Made by a program: the position numbers and the translations under genes. DNA of 64,000 bases from Monilinia fructicola (Eukaryota; Ascomycota; Leotiomycetes; Helotiales; Sclerotiniaceae). The stretch's first letter is position 1, and each line of letters starts with the position of its first letter. Shown piece after piece: positions 48,547 to 59,990 of the stretch. The stretch lies in NCBI GenBank assembly GCA_008692225.1, contig VICG01000004.1, positions 3,019,001-3,083,000 of the forward strand. Reading direction: 5' to 3'. Below the pieces are notes generated by a model, which had not been told where the DNA came from, ran no database searches, and saw only the letters and a list, made by a program, of their open reading frames with translations.

Positions 48547-49046
48547 TACTTTAGTTTTAATTTAAGTTTGTTTCTCATTACTTAAAATTTGAAATAATTA
48601 TTTAAATTTAATTTAAAATAAGTTTTTTTAATTGGAAACTACTTTTATATTTTTTATATATGTATTTTATTAAAATCTATATTTATTAATATTCTTATAA
48701 TATAATACTTTTTTTAATTAATTTATTTTTATTTTAAATCTTTTTCATTTTTTTGTTTTAAAATCTAATATAAAAATCGAATTATAATACTTTTAAAAAA
48801 ATTTAAAAATATAAATAATAAAAATATTAAAAAACAAAACATAATCTTCTAAAATCTTTTATTCTCTATTTTATTAATAAAATATTAAATAGATCTTTTT
48901 ATTATTTTATTAATATTAATTTCGATAATATATAATATTTTATATTTCAAAAACTACTGTTATAATCTATTTACTTTAATTTATTATTATATAAAATTTC
49001 AGATCGCTTTAATTGTTAGTTAATTTATCATTATTTATTTTCGAAA

Positions 49047-50144
49047 ATGTTAAAACGTGCAACATACAAGGGCGTACATGATACAGGGAGCTCGGTTATA
49101 CATATATACGTATACGCGGACAGTTCTTCATCACCACAACACTCAGCAAACCAAAGTCCAGAGCTCAGCTCACACACCTCCATAAATCCCAACCGACACC
49201 TCCCTCAGAAACAGAAACAGAAAAACAAAAACGAAAACAGTGATCCGAAAATCAGTGCATGTTCCCCAATTCACAAGATGTCGAGGCTTTCTTGAACGTT
49301 GTAACGCTATTCTGACGTTACCTCGACCTTGACCTTGCAGACCAAGGATTTTTAGGCTTCGGGTTGCGTTTGCTTCTATCAGGTGGATCATATGTCCATT
49401 TGTCATGTGTCTGGATTCCTGCTATGGAGCGATTGCATTGTTGAGCTTGACGTGGAAAGTGTTAACTGTGGTATGGAATGTATTGTAGTGTTTGTGAGTG
49501 AATTGGTTGTACTATGAGGTAAATGTTCAATGAAAGTAACGTTGAATAGGGCGAGGATTACGTTGCGCGTGTTACTCGAATTCCTTTTCCTCTTCCATTT
49601 CTCTCTTCCTAATATATACATACAATGGCTTCAACATGCAACCATGCAACCATTCATCCATTCATCTAGAATCTTCACAGTACCTGTAGGTTTATATCCA
49701 ACATCCAACATCCAACGTTCAACATTCAACATTCAACGTCTATCATTCATATCCCAACCCAACCCAATTCTACTTCAACTACTAGGTACACAACTCTTGA
49801 ATATCACAAAACATCCCAATTATATCAAATCCAATATGCCTTTAAGAAGACCGTATTTAGGAGATTCTCAGTTGGTGATCATCCCATCCACCAGCAACGA
49901 TGCCATCCATCAGTAATCACGTATCCATCGTTCCAAGAACATACATAACCTGAAAGCCTGCCGGCTGTAGATCCATAACACCAGACACCCCTAGAACTTT
50001 TATCCATTATCCATCCATCCGTAAAGTGCGCCAGATAGTCCAATCCCACATTGACCAAGTCACGGCAGATCGTACCTCATTTACACTTCAGTACATTCCA
50101 ATACCATGAGCCCATGATCAATTCTCAAACCTTATCTCCCATCA
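49047..50144. other. Intergenic of normal composition
   Basis: Sequence returns to ordinary GC content. No convincing gene. A short seven-base repeat (CAACATT/CAACATC type) runs ~49697-49738. Confidence 0.5.
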
Positions 50145-53100
50145 TTACGAACACGCACGTAGTCCCTTCTCAACCCACGGTTTTCGAACTCTTTCCTTCA
50201 TCATCAATCCATTGAGATCATCTAATACCAATGGAAAGACGCAGTCAATATCCTCTATCTGTTGCGCTTGGTCCTTGATAACCTGTTCGAGCGTTAAGAA
50301 ACGCTCTATTGTCTGTTCCTCAAGTAGGCCCATCTCTGCACGATGCATTCCAATCAATTCGTCGATATCTGCCTCGTGCTTTGTCAAGAGGGCTGATTCT
50401 CGTTCTTCCATCAGACTAAGAACGAGGGATTTCATTTCCTCTTCTGATTTGATGTCTGGGTTCTTATTTTCCTTGTCCGCTGATAAGATCTCATCCTTGA
50501 AACCGCCTAATAATTTCTCAATGCGAGCTTCATACACATCTCTCAAGACCATTTGCTGCTCTATCAAGAACTTTGAGATTAGAGGTTTGAACTTTTCCTC
50601 ATACTTGATTTCGAGATCCTTCTCTCTTTCCCGCATGCGAGCTTGGAATGATGTTTCCATCTTATCATCGTATTCCTTCCTTAATACTTGATCTTTTTTC
50701 TCTTAAATAATTGAGGAGCATAGGCTTGAATTTTCCTTCATACTTCACCTCAAGCTCGTGATCTCGTTTAGATACAAACTCACGAATCAGAGACTCAATC
50801 CTGGCTTTGTTACGCTGGTCTTCACCTTTGGACTTCTCTTGCATCTTTTGGTCCATCAAAGTTGCAGTACGTTTCTGGATTGCTTGAGTTTTTTGAGCCA
50901 AGTCCGCACACGTTTTCCCTTGGGCTCGTAAACTTTTCATCCATCTTGTTCAGCAGAGTATCTGATTGCTTCTGCTGCAGTTCTAGCATAGACTGCCGAA
51001 GCTTTACCTGAGTTTCTTGCAAAGAACAAGTTTGTTCTGCTAATGATGCCTCTAATGTCTTCAACTTCTCATGAAGTTCTATGGTAGAAGTTTTGCCTTG
51101 TTCTTTCAAGTGTCTCTCCATTTTTTGAATGGTTTTGGGAGTAGTCTCCAAGAATGCACTGTGTTCAGCTTGCAATTTATCCATAGCAGAAGAATTTGTC
51201 ATAAGCTCAGTATCCATACTGCGAAGTTCTTCTTCGCGCTCTTCTTGCCATGTTTTCCAACCGGATAGCAATGATTCTATGTATTCTCTCTCCTTATTCA
51301 CATTCGATACAAGTTGTGAGATATTTCCTTCATTGGCTGCAAGTCGATTCTGCGAGGCAGTGAGTTGATTTTTCATAGCTGTAATCATTCTTTCAGCAGC
51401 CACTAGTCTGTGCTCTAAGCATGCTCCTACTGAGCCCTCCGCGTCAGCCCGCCGCTTCTCGAGGTCATCAATATGACTCATAAGGTTCGCTTTAACAATC
51501 AGAATTTTTTGATCCATTGTGGAATTCAACTCTGCCAGCTTAGCAACGTGCTTTTTGTCAGTTGTATCGACCCACTCCGCAGTCCTGTGATCCAATGAGG
51601 TGAATTGTGCAGAGTTTTGGGCTATATTCTTTTCTATAGCCTTAATGCTGGTAGAGAATTGTCTGAATTGAGTCTGTGATTCCGAGGTAAGTTGCGATCT
51701 CAGGGTATCAAACTTGCCTTGATCATGCTGGTGACCATGTGAAACCTTGTTCTTAATTCCTTCAAGTTCACCATGTCTTGAAGCTATTGCAGTTTGCAGA
51801 AGGTTAACACGTTCGTTAAGTTTCTGACGTTCTTCTTCCATGTGAGCTATCAGCTTTCTACGAAGCTCTTCTTCCAATTGACAGTGGCGTGAGAGGTCGC
51901 GAGCCGTGCCCTCGTACTGTTGGCCAAGGACCAAAAGTCGATTGCTTTGATCCGCAATTGTAGATTCAATGCTTGGAATCGATGTCTAGGAATAACTGTC
52001 AGCATCACTTAACTAAATCTTCCCTTCCCTATACTATTCCGATTATGAAATGCCCCTCGTAATGTTGTCTTACCTGCTTGAGCATTCTTAAATTGTCTTG
52101 TGCCACCTTAAGTTGTGCTGCATGGCTACTTCTTGTGGCTTGCAACGACTCATTGGCTTGCTCTAAAAGTCTAAAACGCCTAGAAAGCTCCATCTGTTCT
52201 CCAGTGACAGCTTCCACGGCTGAAAGTCTAGCGGTCATTGCTTCCGTGGATAATCTACACACCTCCAATTGCGAATATAAGTCACGGCTTCGAGTCTCTG
52301 ATTCATCCAGTTGCTTAGCCACCTCCTCGAACTTCTGTTTGTGAAAACTTTCCGATAATACCAGCCGTTTTTTCCAGACTTCGTATATGCACAGTTAATG
52401 GACCGGTACTTTGCTGTACAGCATTGGCTATCATACTTTCTAGCAGCCCCCCATTAGAGCCTGAGTTTTCTGGCAGCCCTGCCATGGGTGGAGGGACTGA
52501 AAGAGGTGAAGGCAGTGGAGGTGGAGGTGGCAGCATTGCTGAAACTGTGGATAACGCAGAACCAGGCCGAGATGCAGCTATCTTGTCAAGTCTGAATTTG
52601 ACGTTTTCAAAGATGCCCCTTTGATTTCAGATGGTTCTCGAAATTGCCTGTCTTTTTATATTTTGCAACTTTATGTTCGGTATCACAATCCATGCATTTA
52701 ATATCATTGCCATCTGTCGCTTTGAACTGAGAGTCTGGGTACTTTTGACGGAGCTCACTTAGACCTCTCTGGAGCCAAATTGGCAGGGACAACTCAATAA
52801 TCAGTTTACGAATCTCTGCAGAATTCTGAATTAGCTTACCAAATCATCATCTTTTGGCACTGGATTGGGCAAGAAGTCCAAGTGGTAGGGCTCAGACTGG
52901 GCTGATGGGCTATAAAACTGCTCGGGGGCAGAAATTCTTCTATTTCCATCCAGAGGGGCGAGCGCAGGTCTTGCTAACCTCTGAGGACTAGAATTCCTGC
53001 TACCTATGCGCGAAGGGCTTAAAGGAGTATCATTTCCAGAAGCTTCACTTTCCTCCACCTCCGTTATTCTTCTTTTTTTGAATTTGGGTGCCAATCCTTT

Positions 53101-53580
53101 TGGGTCGATGCCTTCCCTTAGACTTCGATCAATCCTCCTATGTAATCCTTCGGGTTGTACGCTTGGTTCTGTAATCTGCTCTGTGTGCCGATTGGAATTG
53201 TTCTCTTTGTTAGACGAAGGGATGGTGTCTCGAGGCCTGACAAAATCGTAAAGTCGCAAAACACACCTCCCCTCACTATTTTCAAATAACTCGACCGTTC
53301 CACCCTACGAAAGAGTCAGCTCAACAGGGCGATATATAAGGATCTAGCCACTCTTCACCTCATCAATCATGCACTGCACAACCGTCTTGAATTTTTTCTT
53401 TTGATTCTTGATGAAATCCGGATTCTCGGTGAGGACGCGGTCAAATTGATCAATGTAAGGTTGCTGCATTACCGTACCGGAAATACCTTCACCGTCAGGA
53501 AGATGGTAGTCATAAAGAAATCGCACGACGAAATCCCTGATACGGATGTTATCCGCATCAGAAACCTCGACGTTTGCCAT
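50145..53580 (-). CDS. Large coiled-coil protein with U1-like C2H2 zinc finger, five frameshifts
   Basis: I cannot name the family. Exons 53580-53359, 53304-52074 and 51985-50145, introns of 54 and 88 bases with good GT...AG ends. Start ATG 53580 (MANVEVSDADNIRIRDF). Order: a small globular N-terminus continuing into LYDFVRPRDT, a basic Ser/Pro linker, a C-x2-C...H-x4-H finger (CMDCDTEH...NHLKSKGH) of U1/matrin type, a Pro-rich segment (LPPPPPLPSPL), then ~750 residues of heptad-like coiled coil. Breaks are at an A3 run 52841-52843 (short), AAA 52609-52611 (long), T6 52368-52373 (long), T4 50934-50937 (long) and T6 50694-50699 (long). Correcting all five makes every exon a whole number of codons (1096 aa), which strongly supports one gene. 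The finger suggests RNA or DNA contact and the coiled coil self-association; both are inferred. Confidence 0.72.
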
Positions 53581-54442
53581 GATTGTAACCAATGTGATGC
53601 AATAGGATGCGATGCGATGCGATATTTGATTTGGACAAAATGAGGGGGCGGGGATTGGAAAATGTCATGTGTGTTCGTGATATTTTCGCGATTTGGTGTT
53701 TGTTCCTGAAAGCTCAGTTTATTATGTCAGCTCTGGATCTTGACTAATAAGGAGAGCTAATTCTGATTGGGTAGATGGATACTGATGCACGGATCCCAGA
53801 CTGACTTTGACCCACAAAAAGTTAGGTAATCTTCGTGATTTTAAATGGTGGGGAAACCCTGGATGAAGGCGATGGACCATTATACTCGAGTAAAGCACCT
53901 GAGCATCTATATTATAAACCTCCTAAGCATTTATATTATAAATCTTTTAAGTATTCATATCAAAAACCTTTTAAGTATTTTTATTATAAACCTTCTAAAT
54001 ATTTATATTATAAACTCAAGGAATACTAAAATACTAAAGTAAAATCTAAAAGACATTGATTTTTATTTCTATTAAATCCTTATTGAAAAAAATATAATTT
54101 CTTTTACTAAAATAATAGATTAATATTTATTGTTTTTATAAAGATATTATTATTATAATAAAGAGAATATATAAATTTTATAATTATTATTTATTACGAT
54201 TAATTATAAAGTTTTTCTATTAATTATTTAATTTTAATTATTTTATAAAGAATAAAGAAATAGAAATTTAATAATTTTTATAATAATCTTATTTATTAAT
54301 AAATTAAAAACTTTAAAAGGGTTTTATATAATATATAACTTAAAGATATTAAGAATAAAAATTTTATAATATCTTTTTTTATATTAAAATATAAAGAGTA
54401 TTTATTAAAATACTTAGAATTGTTTAAAAAACATTTTAATAT
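53581..54442. other. Promoter flank passing into AT-rich RIP-like DNA
   Basis: The first ~250 bases are ordinary sequence with the coiled-coil gene's promoter. From ~53880 the DNA becomes AT-rich and carries a 24-base minisatellite. No gene; the short plus-strand frame here only reflects the repeat. Confidence 0.6.
53895..54014 (+). repeat. 24-base minisatellite, five diverged copies
   Basis: Five head-to-tail units of 24 bases (53895, 53919, 53943, 53967, 53991), each related to CCTNNTAAGYATTTATATTA plus TAAA. Differences between units are mainly C/T and A/G, as expected if RIP acted on the array. Confidence 0.9.
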
Positions 54443-54447
54443 CTTAT
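54443..54447. repeat. Target-site duplication, left copy (CTTAT)
   Basis: CTTAT directly precedes the left LTR and is repeated exactly after the right LTR at 63374-63378. Five bases is the usual Ty3/gypsy duplication. Confidence 0.85.
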
Positions 54448-54601
54448 TGTCATGTAATAAGATAGAAATTGGGGGCCAAGAGAGAGATGGTAACGTAGTA
54501 GAATTCTATAAAGGGGAAAAGAACGGAATCCAAAGGATTCCATTCTTTTTATAAAACTAGTGTAGGTATGTAATACTTAGTATCATATGTTGATCTTAAC
54601 A
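54448..54601 (-). repeat. 3' LTR of the gypsy element (left copy)
   Basis: 154 bases, TGTCAT...TTAACA on the plus strand, ending in TGT/ACA-type inverted termini. It aligns with 63211-63373 along its length. It keeps the small hairpin GGAATCC-AAA-GGATTCC, but the larger hairpin of the right copy is destroyed by transitions. Confidence 0.9.
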
Positions 54602-54615
54602 CTATCCCTTTTTTT
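54602..54615 (-). other. Polypurine tract of the gypsy element
   Basis: On the minus strand AAAAAAAGGGATAG directly abuts the 3' LTR, the expected position of the plus-strand DNA primer in LTR elements. Confidence 0.75.
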
Positions 54616-57600
54616 GTAATCAACACTTCGATAATTAATTAATTAAATATATAAATTATGAATACTATTTAATATAAATAATTAATTTATTTATAAAAAT
54701 AAGTAACTATTTTGGTAAAATAAAGAATTCTTGAATAGCAAGCTAATTTTTATTAAATTGTAATAATGCAATCGATCTTTAATCTATAATTTTCTTCTAT
54801 TCTATGAACATATACTAATTTCCCCTTTAATGTATAAATAATCCCTTTTTTTAATATTATCGCAGATACTTTTTTATTTACTTTCCCATTCTTTATTAAA
54901 GTTCTTAAAGTTATTTAAATTTATATTACTTTTATCTTTATTAACATTTTCCTAAATATCTTTTTTATTAGCTTTTTCCCTTTTAATAATCTTTTTGCTA
55001 AACTTATAATCCTTTGCCCCTATTTTTTTAATATCAGCCTTTTTTTTATTAATTCTTTTTTATTAATTTATCTTTTAAATACTATAGATCTAATAATTTT
55101 CAATTTTTTATTGTAATTAGTTATATTATTAATAAGATATAATCTTCCTAAAAAATCGATCCTATTTGTATAAATAATATCTTTCGAAAATATTTATTAT
55201 TGAAACATTTATTACATTTAAACTTATAATTAGATTAAACATTTATTTACAGGTTTTTATTATTAATAATAATTTAAATTTTCTTTCCATAAGCAAAATA
55301 TAGTAGTTCACTTATTTATTGAATAATATTGATAATTGTATTGTATACCATTGATACAATCTCTTTTTCACCAATCAAATAATTATTAATTAATTGGTTT
55401 GATTATATCCAATCTAAGATTTTTTATTATAATTTTGTAAAACTGTTTTAAACTAATTTATATAAGTATTATTTCCGTTTAGTTATATATTATCATCTTA
55501 ATAAAATTAAAAGTATTTATTATAGAAATTTATAATTAAACTTAATATTCCTAATTTAATTTTTATAAATATTAATACTTTAACACAATAATAATTTAAT
55601 TTAGATTTAAAATTTATTATAAATAAATATTTACCTACCACCTCAACCTTTTTTTTTTTTAAGATTATATAATAATCTTCCTTAAATTTTCTATATTTTA
55701 TCATTACCTCATTAATTTTTTATTCTAGAAGCTAAGATTTGTTCTTAGGGTTAATTACGGAATTCTAATAATTAACAAAGATTTTGGCTAAAAAATTTTT
55801 TTTAATCTATATCCCTATATATTCGTATTAATTTGAATAAATTATTAATACTTTTCTTTAAATTTATTATATTGGTTATAATTATCTTTTTTTATATTTT
55901 GTAAAATGTATCTATCAAATTTATTATCTTATATATTTATATTATTTACTCTTTTTATTTTAATATTATTATTATTAATTCTTTTTTTATTAAAATTAGG
56001 TTTTGGTAAATTTTTTTTTAAACCTTTTAGTAATATTTCGTTTATTTCCTCTTTTAGTAATTTTATTATATAAGATTCATTCAGTTTACTATTAATATTA
56101 ATTATTAGTTTTTTTTATAGTTAATTTTTTTTTTATTTTTTTTTATCTTCTTTCTCTTCGATATTTAATTAAAAAGCTATTTTGGTCTTTCTTTTATTGT
56201 TCTTTTTAAATAAATTGCTTTTTTATAAATATTTTCTTATTTATCAATAAATCGAATAATGTTAATTCTTGCATTTTTTCCTAGTTAATATTAATCTCAA
56301 TAATAATTAGGTTTTATTAGCCTATTTTATAGTTTTTTATTATAGTTTTTTTTATCTATTTATTTTTTATATTAATTACAAAATGTTTTCTTTTTAATTT
56401 GATATACTCCTTTAATTAGTTTAATAAAGCCTTATAATTATTTTTATTATTTATATTTAAATCCCGCTTTTATTTCTTCGCTAATATCATTCTAGGCGTT
56501 TACTAAAAATTAAAGATATTACAATTTCGATAATTTATTATTAATATTAAGTATTACTCTCAAATTGTTTAGATTTATCACCATCGCTATCTTTTTTGTT
56601 AATCAAAAAATAATAATAATAATATAAAAGTTATTATTATTATAAAATTAAAAAAAAATAGGATTTTAGAAGTTAAGGTTTACAATTAATTAACAATAAT
56701 ATTAAAGTTTTTATTTAATAAGTGAATTAAATTGTAATAATAACGTATAATTATTTTATTTAATTATTAATTTAAGTTTATTACTTTTCTTTTTTTATTA
56801 AAAATAAAATAAAATTATAATCTTATTCTAATTAATTAATTATTAATTTCATAAAGATTTTTTTAATGATTTTTATAGTTTTAGTTTTGAACTATCATTT
56901 TTTAGTTCATTAGTTTATAATTATTATTTATATTAAACTGCAATTTTATTAATTATAATTTTTAATAAATTTAAGGATAATTTTTATTATTTTTTTATAT
57001 TATCCCAAAATAAATTATTAATTAATACAAGTATTAAAATCATTTGTTAAAAAAGATTAATCTTGTACTTCTTTAATCATATAGATAGCAATTTTTTATT
57101 TAAAGAAATCGTTTTTATTTATCTTAATTTAAAGTTTCTTTTAATATTTTTATTACAAATAAATAAACTTTATAAAATGTTTTAATCATTTTTTATACAT
57201 TTTTTAAATCCTTTAATTTTTGTCAAGTATCTTTTTCTTTAAAATAATTTTTTCTAATATATAAGATACTCAAGCTTTTTTTAACAACCTTTTACTCTTA
57301 AATTAAATATCTTTTTTATTTTCCATTTTAAAGTATTATTATTGTAAACCTTATTTTTTACCAATTCTGGTTTTAATAACTTTGTAGTATTATCTTAACC
57401 TATTCATCCTTAAAACTATTTAATAAAAGTTTAATAAACTAATATAAAAAATATTATAACATTTAAATTTTATTAAAAGTTTTAATTTATAACTTTATAA
57501 TCCTATTTATTTTAATATCTTAAATAATCCTAATTTCTTTAATTTTAATTTAATATATTTTTTATTAATAAAAAGATTCTTATAAGACAACCAAATTATA

Positions 57601-57799
57601 TTTCCAACATTAAATATTTAGAATTTGTATTTCTAATTGTAATATTTTGCTTAGATATTTTGATAATATATCAAATCATTTAATAAATTAGCATACAAAG
57701 CTTTAAAATGTTTTATTAACTTATATAATACGTTTTCTGATTTATACTATACGTTTATTTTGATATATAATAGTAGTACAGTTTTTTCATTTACTTTCA

Positions 57800-58060
57800 A
57801 ACAGGGATAGCTTTGTAGTACTTTAATGAATATTGAATTATATATAAATTTGGTAAGGTACAATAAATCCGAATTAATTATTTTATTTATAATTTATAAA
57901 CATTTTTAAAAAAGCTTTTAATAATTAGTTTAGTCTTTTAATTAATTCATTAGTTTATAAATAAAAAGTAATTAATATTTTTTTATGGATTCTTAAGTGG
58001 ACTATAAATGCTTTCCAAAATATACTAGTAAACAAATTAGCTTCTATTTGTGATAATTGA
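57800..58060 (-). pseudogene. Integrase core remnant
   Basis: Minus-strand reading matches the Ty3/gypsy integrase core: TNRS-x-FVY (expected catalytic Asp now Asn), then WKAF, LRI, TNELIKRLN, LLKAFLKMFINY. Stops replace Gln and Trp codons (TAA/TAG), consistent with C to T or G to A change. It lies downstream of RT and RNase H, as in Ty3/gypsy. Confidence 0.8.
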
Positions 58061-59082
58061 GTTTAGTATTCTGTATTTTGCAAATATCTTCTTTTAGAAA
58101 TAAATAAATAAATTATATACTAGTTATATTTTTATAATATAATATAAACCTTCCCTTTTTTTGTTATTTTATAAATTATTACCAGGATTAAATTATATAC
58201 AAAATAAAACGTAATTTATTTTTTCTTATTAATTTTATTATTAAAATTTGCTTTTAATCGTAATATAAGAAAGTTTATTATTAAATCAAATGTTATGCTT
58301 TTTTATAGTTTATTTAGAATTAGTATTAATGAATAATTTATTAAACTTCTTTTTCTTTAAAAGCTTTTATAATATTAGTAAGCTTAAGCAGGATTTTGTA
58401 TAATCTTTAATATTTATATTTATTCTCTTTTAGTATAAAACTCTTTTTATAAATTCTATAATTACTATTTATTTAAAGTATTTAGCTTATTAAAGAATTA
58501 TAGAATTTTTGTAATAATAGTTTCTGCAAATTTTTGTTTAATAGTATATATAATTGTATATCATTATAATACTATAATTCATTATATATTATACACTTTA
58601 GCTTTTCCAAATCTAAATATTCGCTTTAAATCTTTTTTATTTCTAATATTAGTTCTTTTTAGTACTATAAAGCTTTCTTAATATTCTTCGGAATATACAA
58701 ATTACTTTTATATAATTAATAATACTTTTAAGCGATTTAAATTATATTAGATTCTATTTATTTCTTTTAGTTTATTTAATAAATGTTTTTTATCTTTCTT
58801 TAAATAATTTTGAATATTATTATTATAATTTTGTATAATATGTTTTTGTAATCTTTTATTAATAGGAATAATTTTAATATTTAATCTTACAATTTTAATA
58901 ATAATATTAATATAATATCCTTACATTAATAATTAACTTCTTTGGGATAATTTATCTACCAGATTCCTTTTATTTAGCTTATAAATAATCATAAAATCGA
59001 TGATTATTAGTATCACCGCTCATCTTTGCTTATCTTTTTGATTAATAGTTAAAAAATAATAAAATATTTTAGGTTATTATAA

Positions 59083-59370
59083 TCAAAAATGATTATAATT
59101 TAATGTTAAATATCTTTTAGAAAATATTTTTAATATTTGAATTAAATCCATTATAATTAATAGTTTTTGATCAAATATAATATAATTTATTTTTATTAAT
59201 ATTAGTTTTTTCGAAATAAAATATAATCGAATATTTATATATATTATTTTATTATTGCAATAGTATACTATAAATCGCCCTTTGATTAAAATGTTTATTT
59301 TTAGAAAATATAATAATATTAATAAAAAATAGGCCTTAATAATAATACTTTTATAAATACTTCTTTTCAA
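59083..59370 (-). pseudogene. RNase H-like remnant
   Basis: An open minus-strand frame of 95 codons with the pattern FDQKLLIIMDLIQ, similar to the YDKELLAI block of gypsy RNase H. It is located between RT and integrase, as expected. The high Ile/Lys/Tyr content reflects AT mutation pressure. Confidence 0.6.
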
Positions 59371-59729
59371 TTTGTTAAAAGCTAATTTGTATTCTTTTAT
59401 TCTAATAAAATTTTATTCTTTTTTTTGTTTATTGTATTATTAATAATGCTATAGCGTTATACCCTTTTATAAATCTTCGGTAAAAGTTACAAAATCCTAA
59501 AAATAATAATATCTTTTTTATACTTTTTAATAAAAATTATTTCGTTATTAAATCCACTTTAATCATTTTGAATCGGGTTTATAACAATACTTTCGATTAA
59601 AAACCATATAATTTAGGAAATTTTATTTTAATAACTTTAAAAAAGCATTTTTCTAGTTTATAAAATAATCTTTATTCTTAATAATTTTTTTAATATTTAT
59701 TTAATATAATCCTTTGTATTTTATTAGGT

Positions 59730-59990
59730 TTATAAAGTATATTAAAATATTATTCAAATATATAATCATTATTTTATTTACAAATTCTTTTAAGATATTT
59801 GTTTATATATATTTGAAATATAATTAGGGTGTTATATAAACCAAAAGGTATTACTAAGTATTCAAATAATTCCAAAACAACTTCTTAAAAACGTTATCAT
59901 TCCATTTCTATCCTTTAATAATATATATTAAATTGTATACACCTTTTGTAAATCAAACTTTAATAAAAATTTTCGCTTTTTCTAATCTAT
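59730..59990 (-). pseudogene. Reverse transcriptase core remnant
   Basis: Minus strand, in order: a FIKV/YNLI block (expected KLDLR-x-AYN), a KWN..VF block, FEYLVIPFGLYN with FQIYINKYL, and YLNNILIY (59737-59763). These are the fingers/palm motifs of Ty3/gypsy RT. A stop replaces a conserved codon and both catalytic-box Asp codons have become Asn through G to A. Confidence 0.85.

Larger units (their letters stand above)
47370..49046. other. AT-rich block without genes
   Basis: From ~47640 to ~49020 the DNA is almost only A and T, with abrupt borders to ordinary sequence on both sides. It holds the AATAT satellite. It could be a RIP-mutated transposon relic, but no coding remains or terminal repeats were recognised. 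Confidence 0.6.

Noticed and set aside
48129..48578. 149-codon minus-strand frame of Tyr-Ile-Leu repeats
   Set aside because: Artefact of the AATAT satellite.
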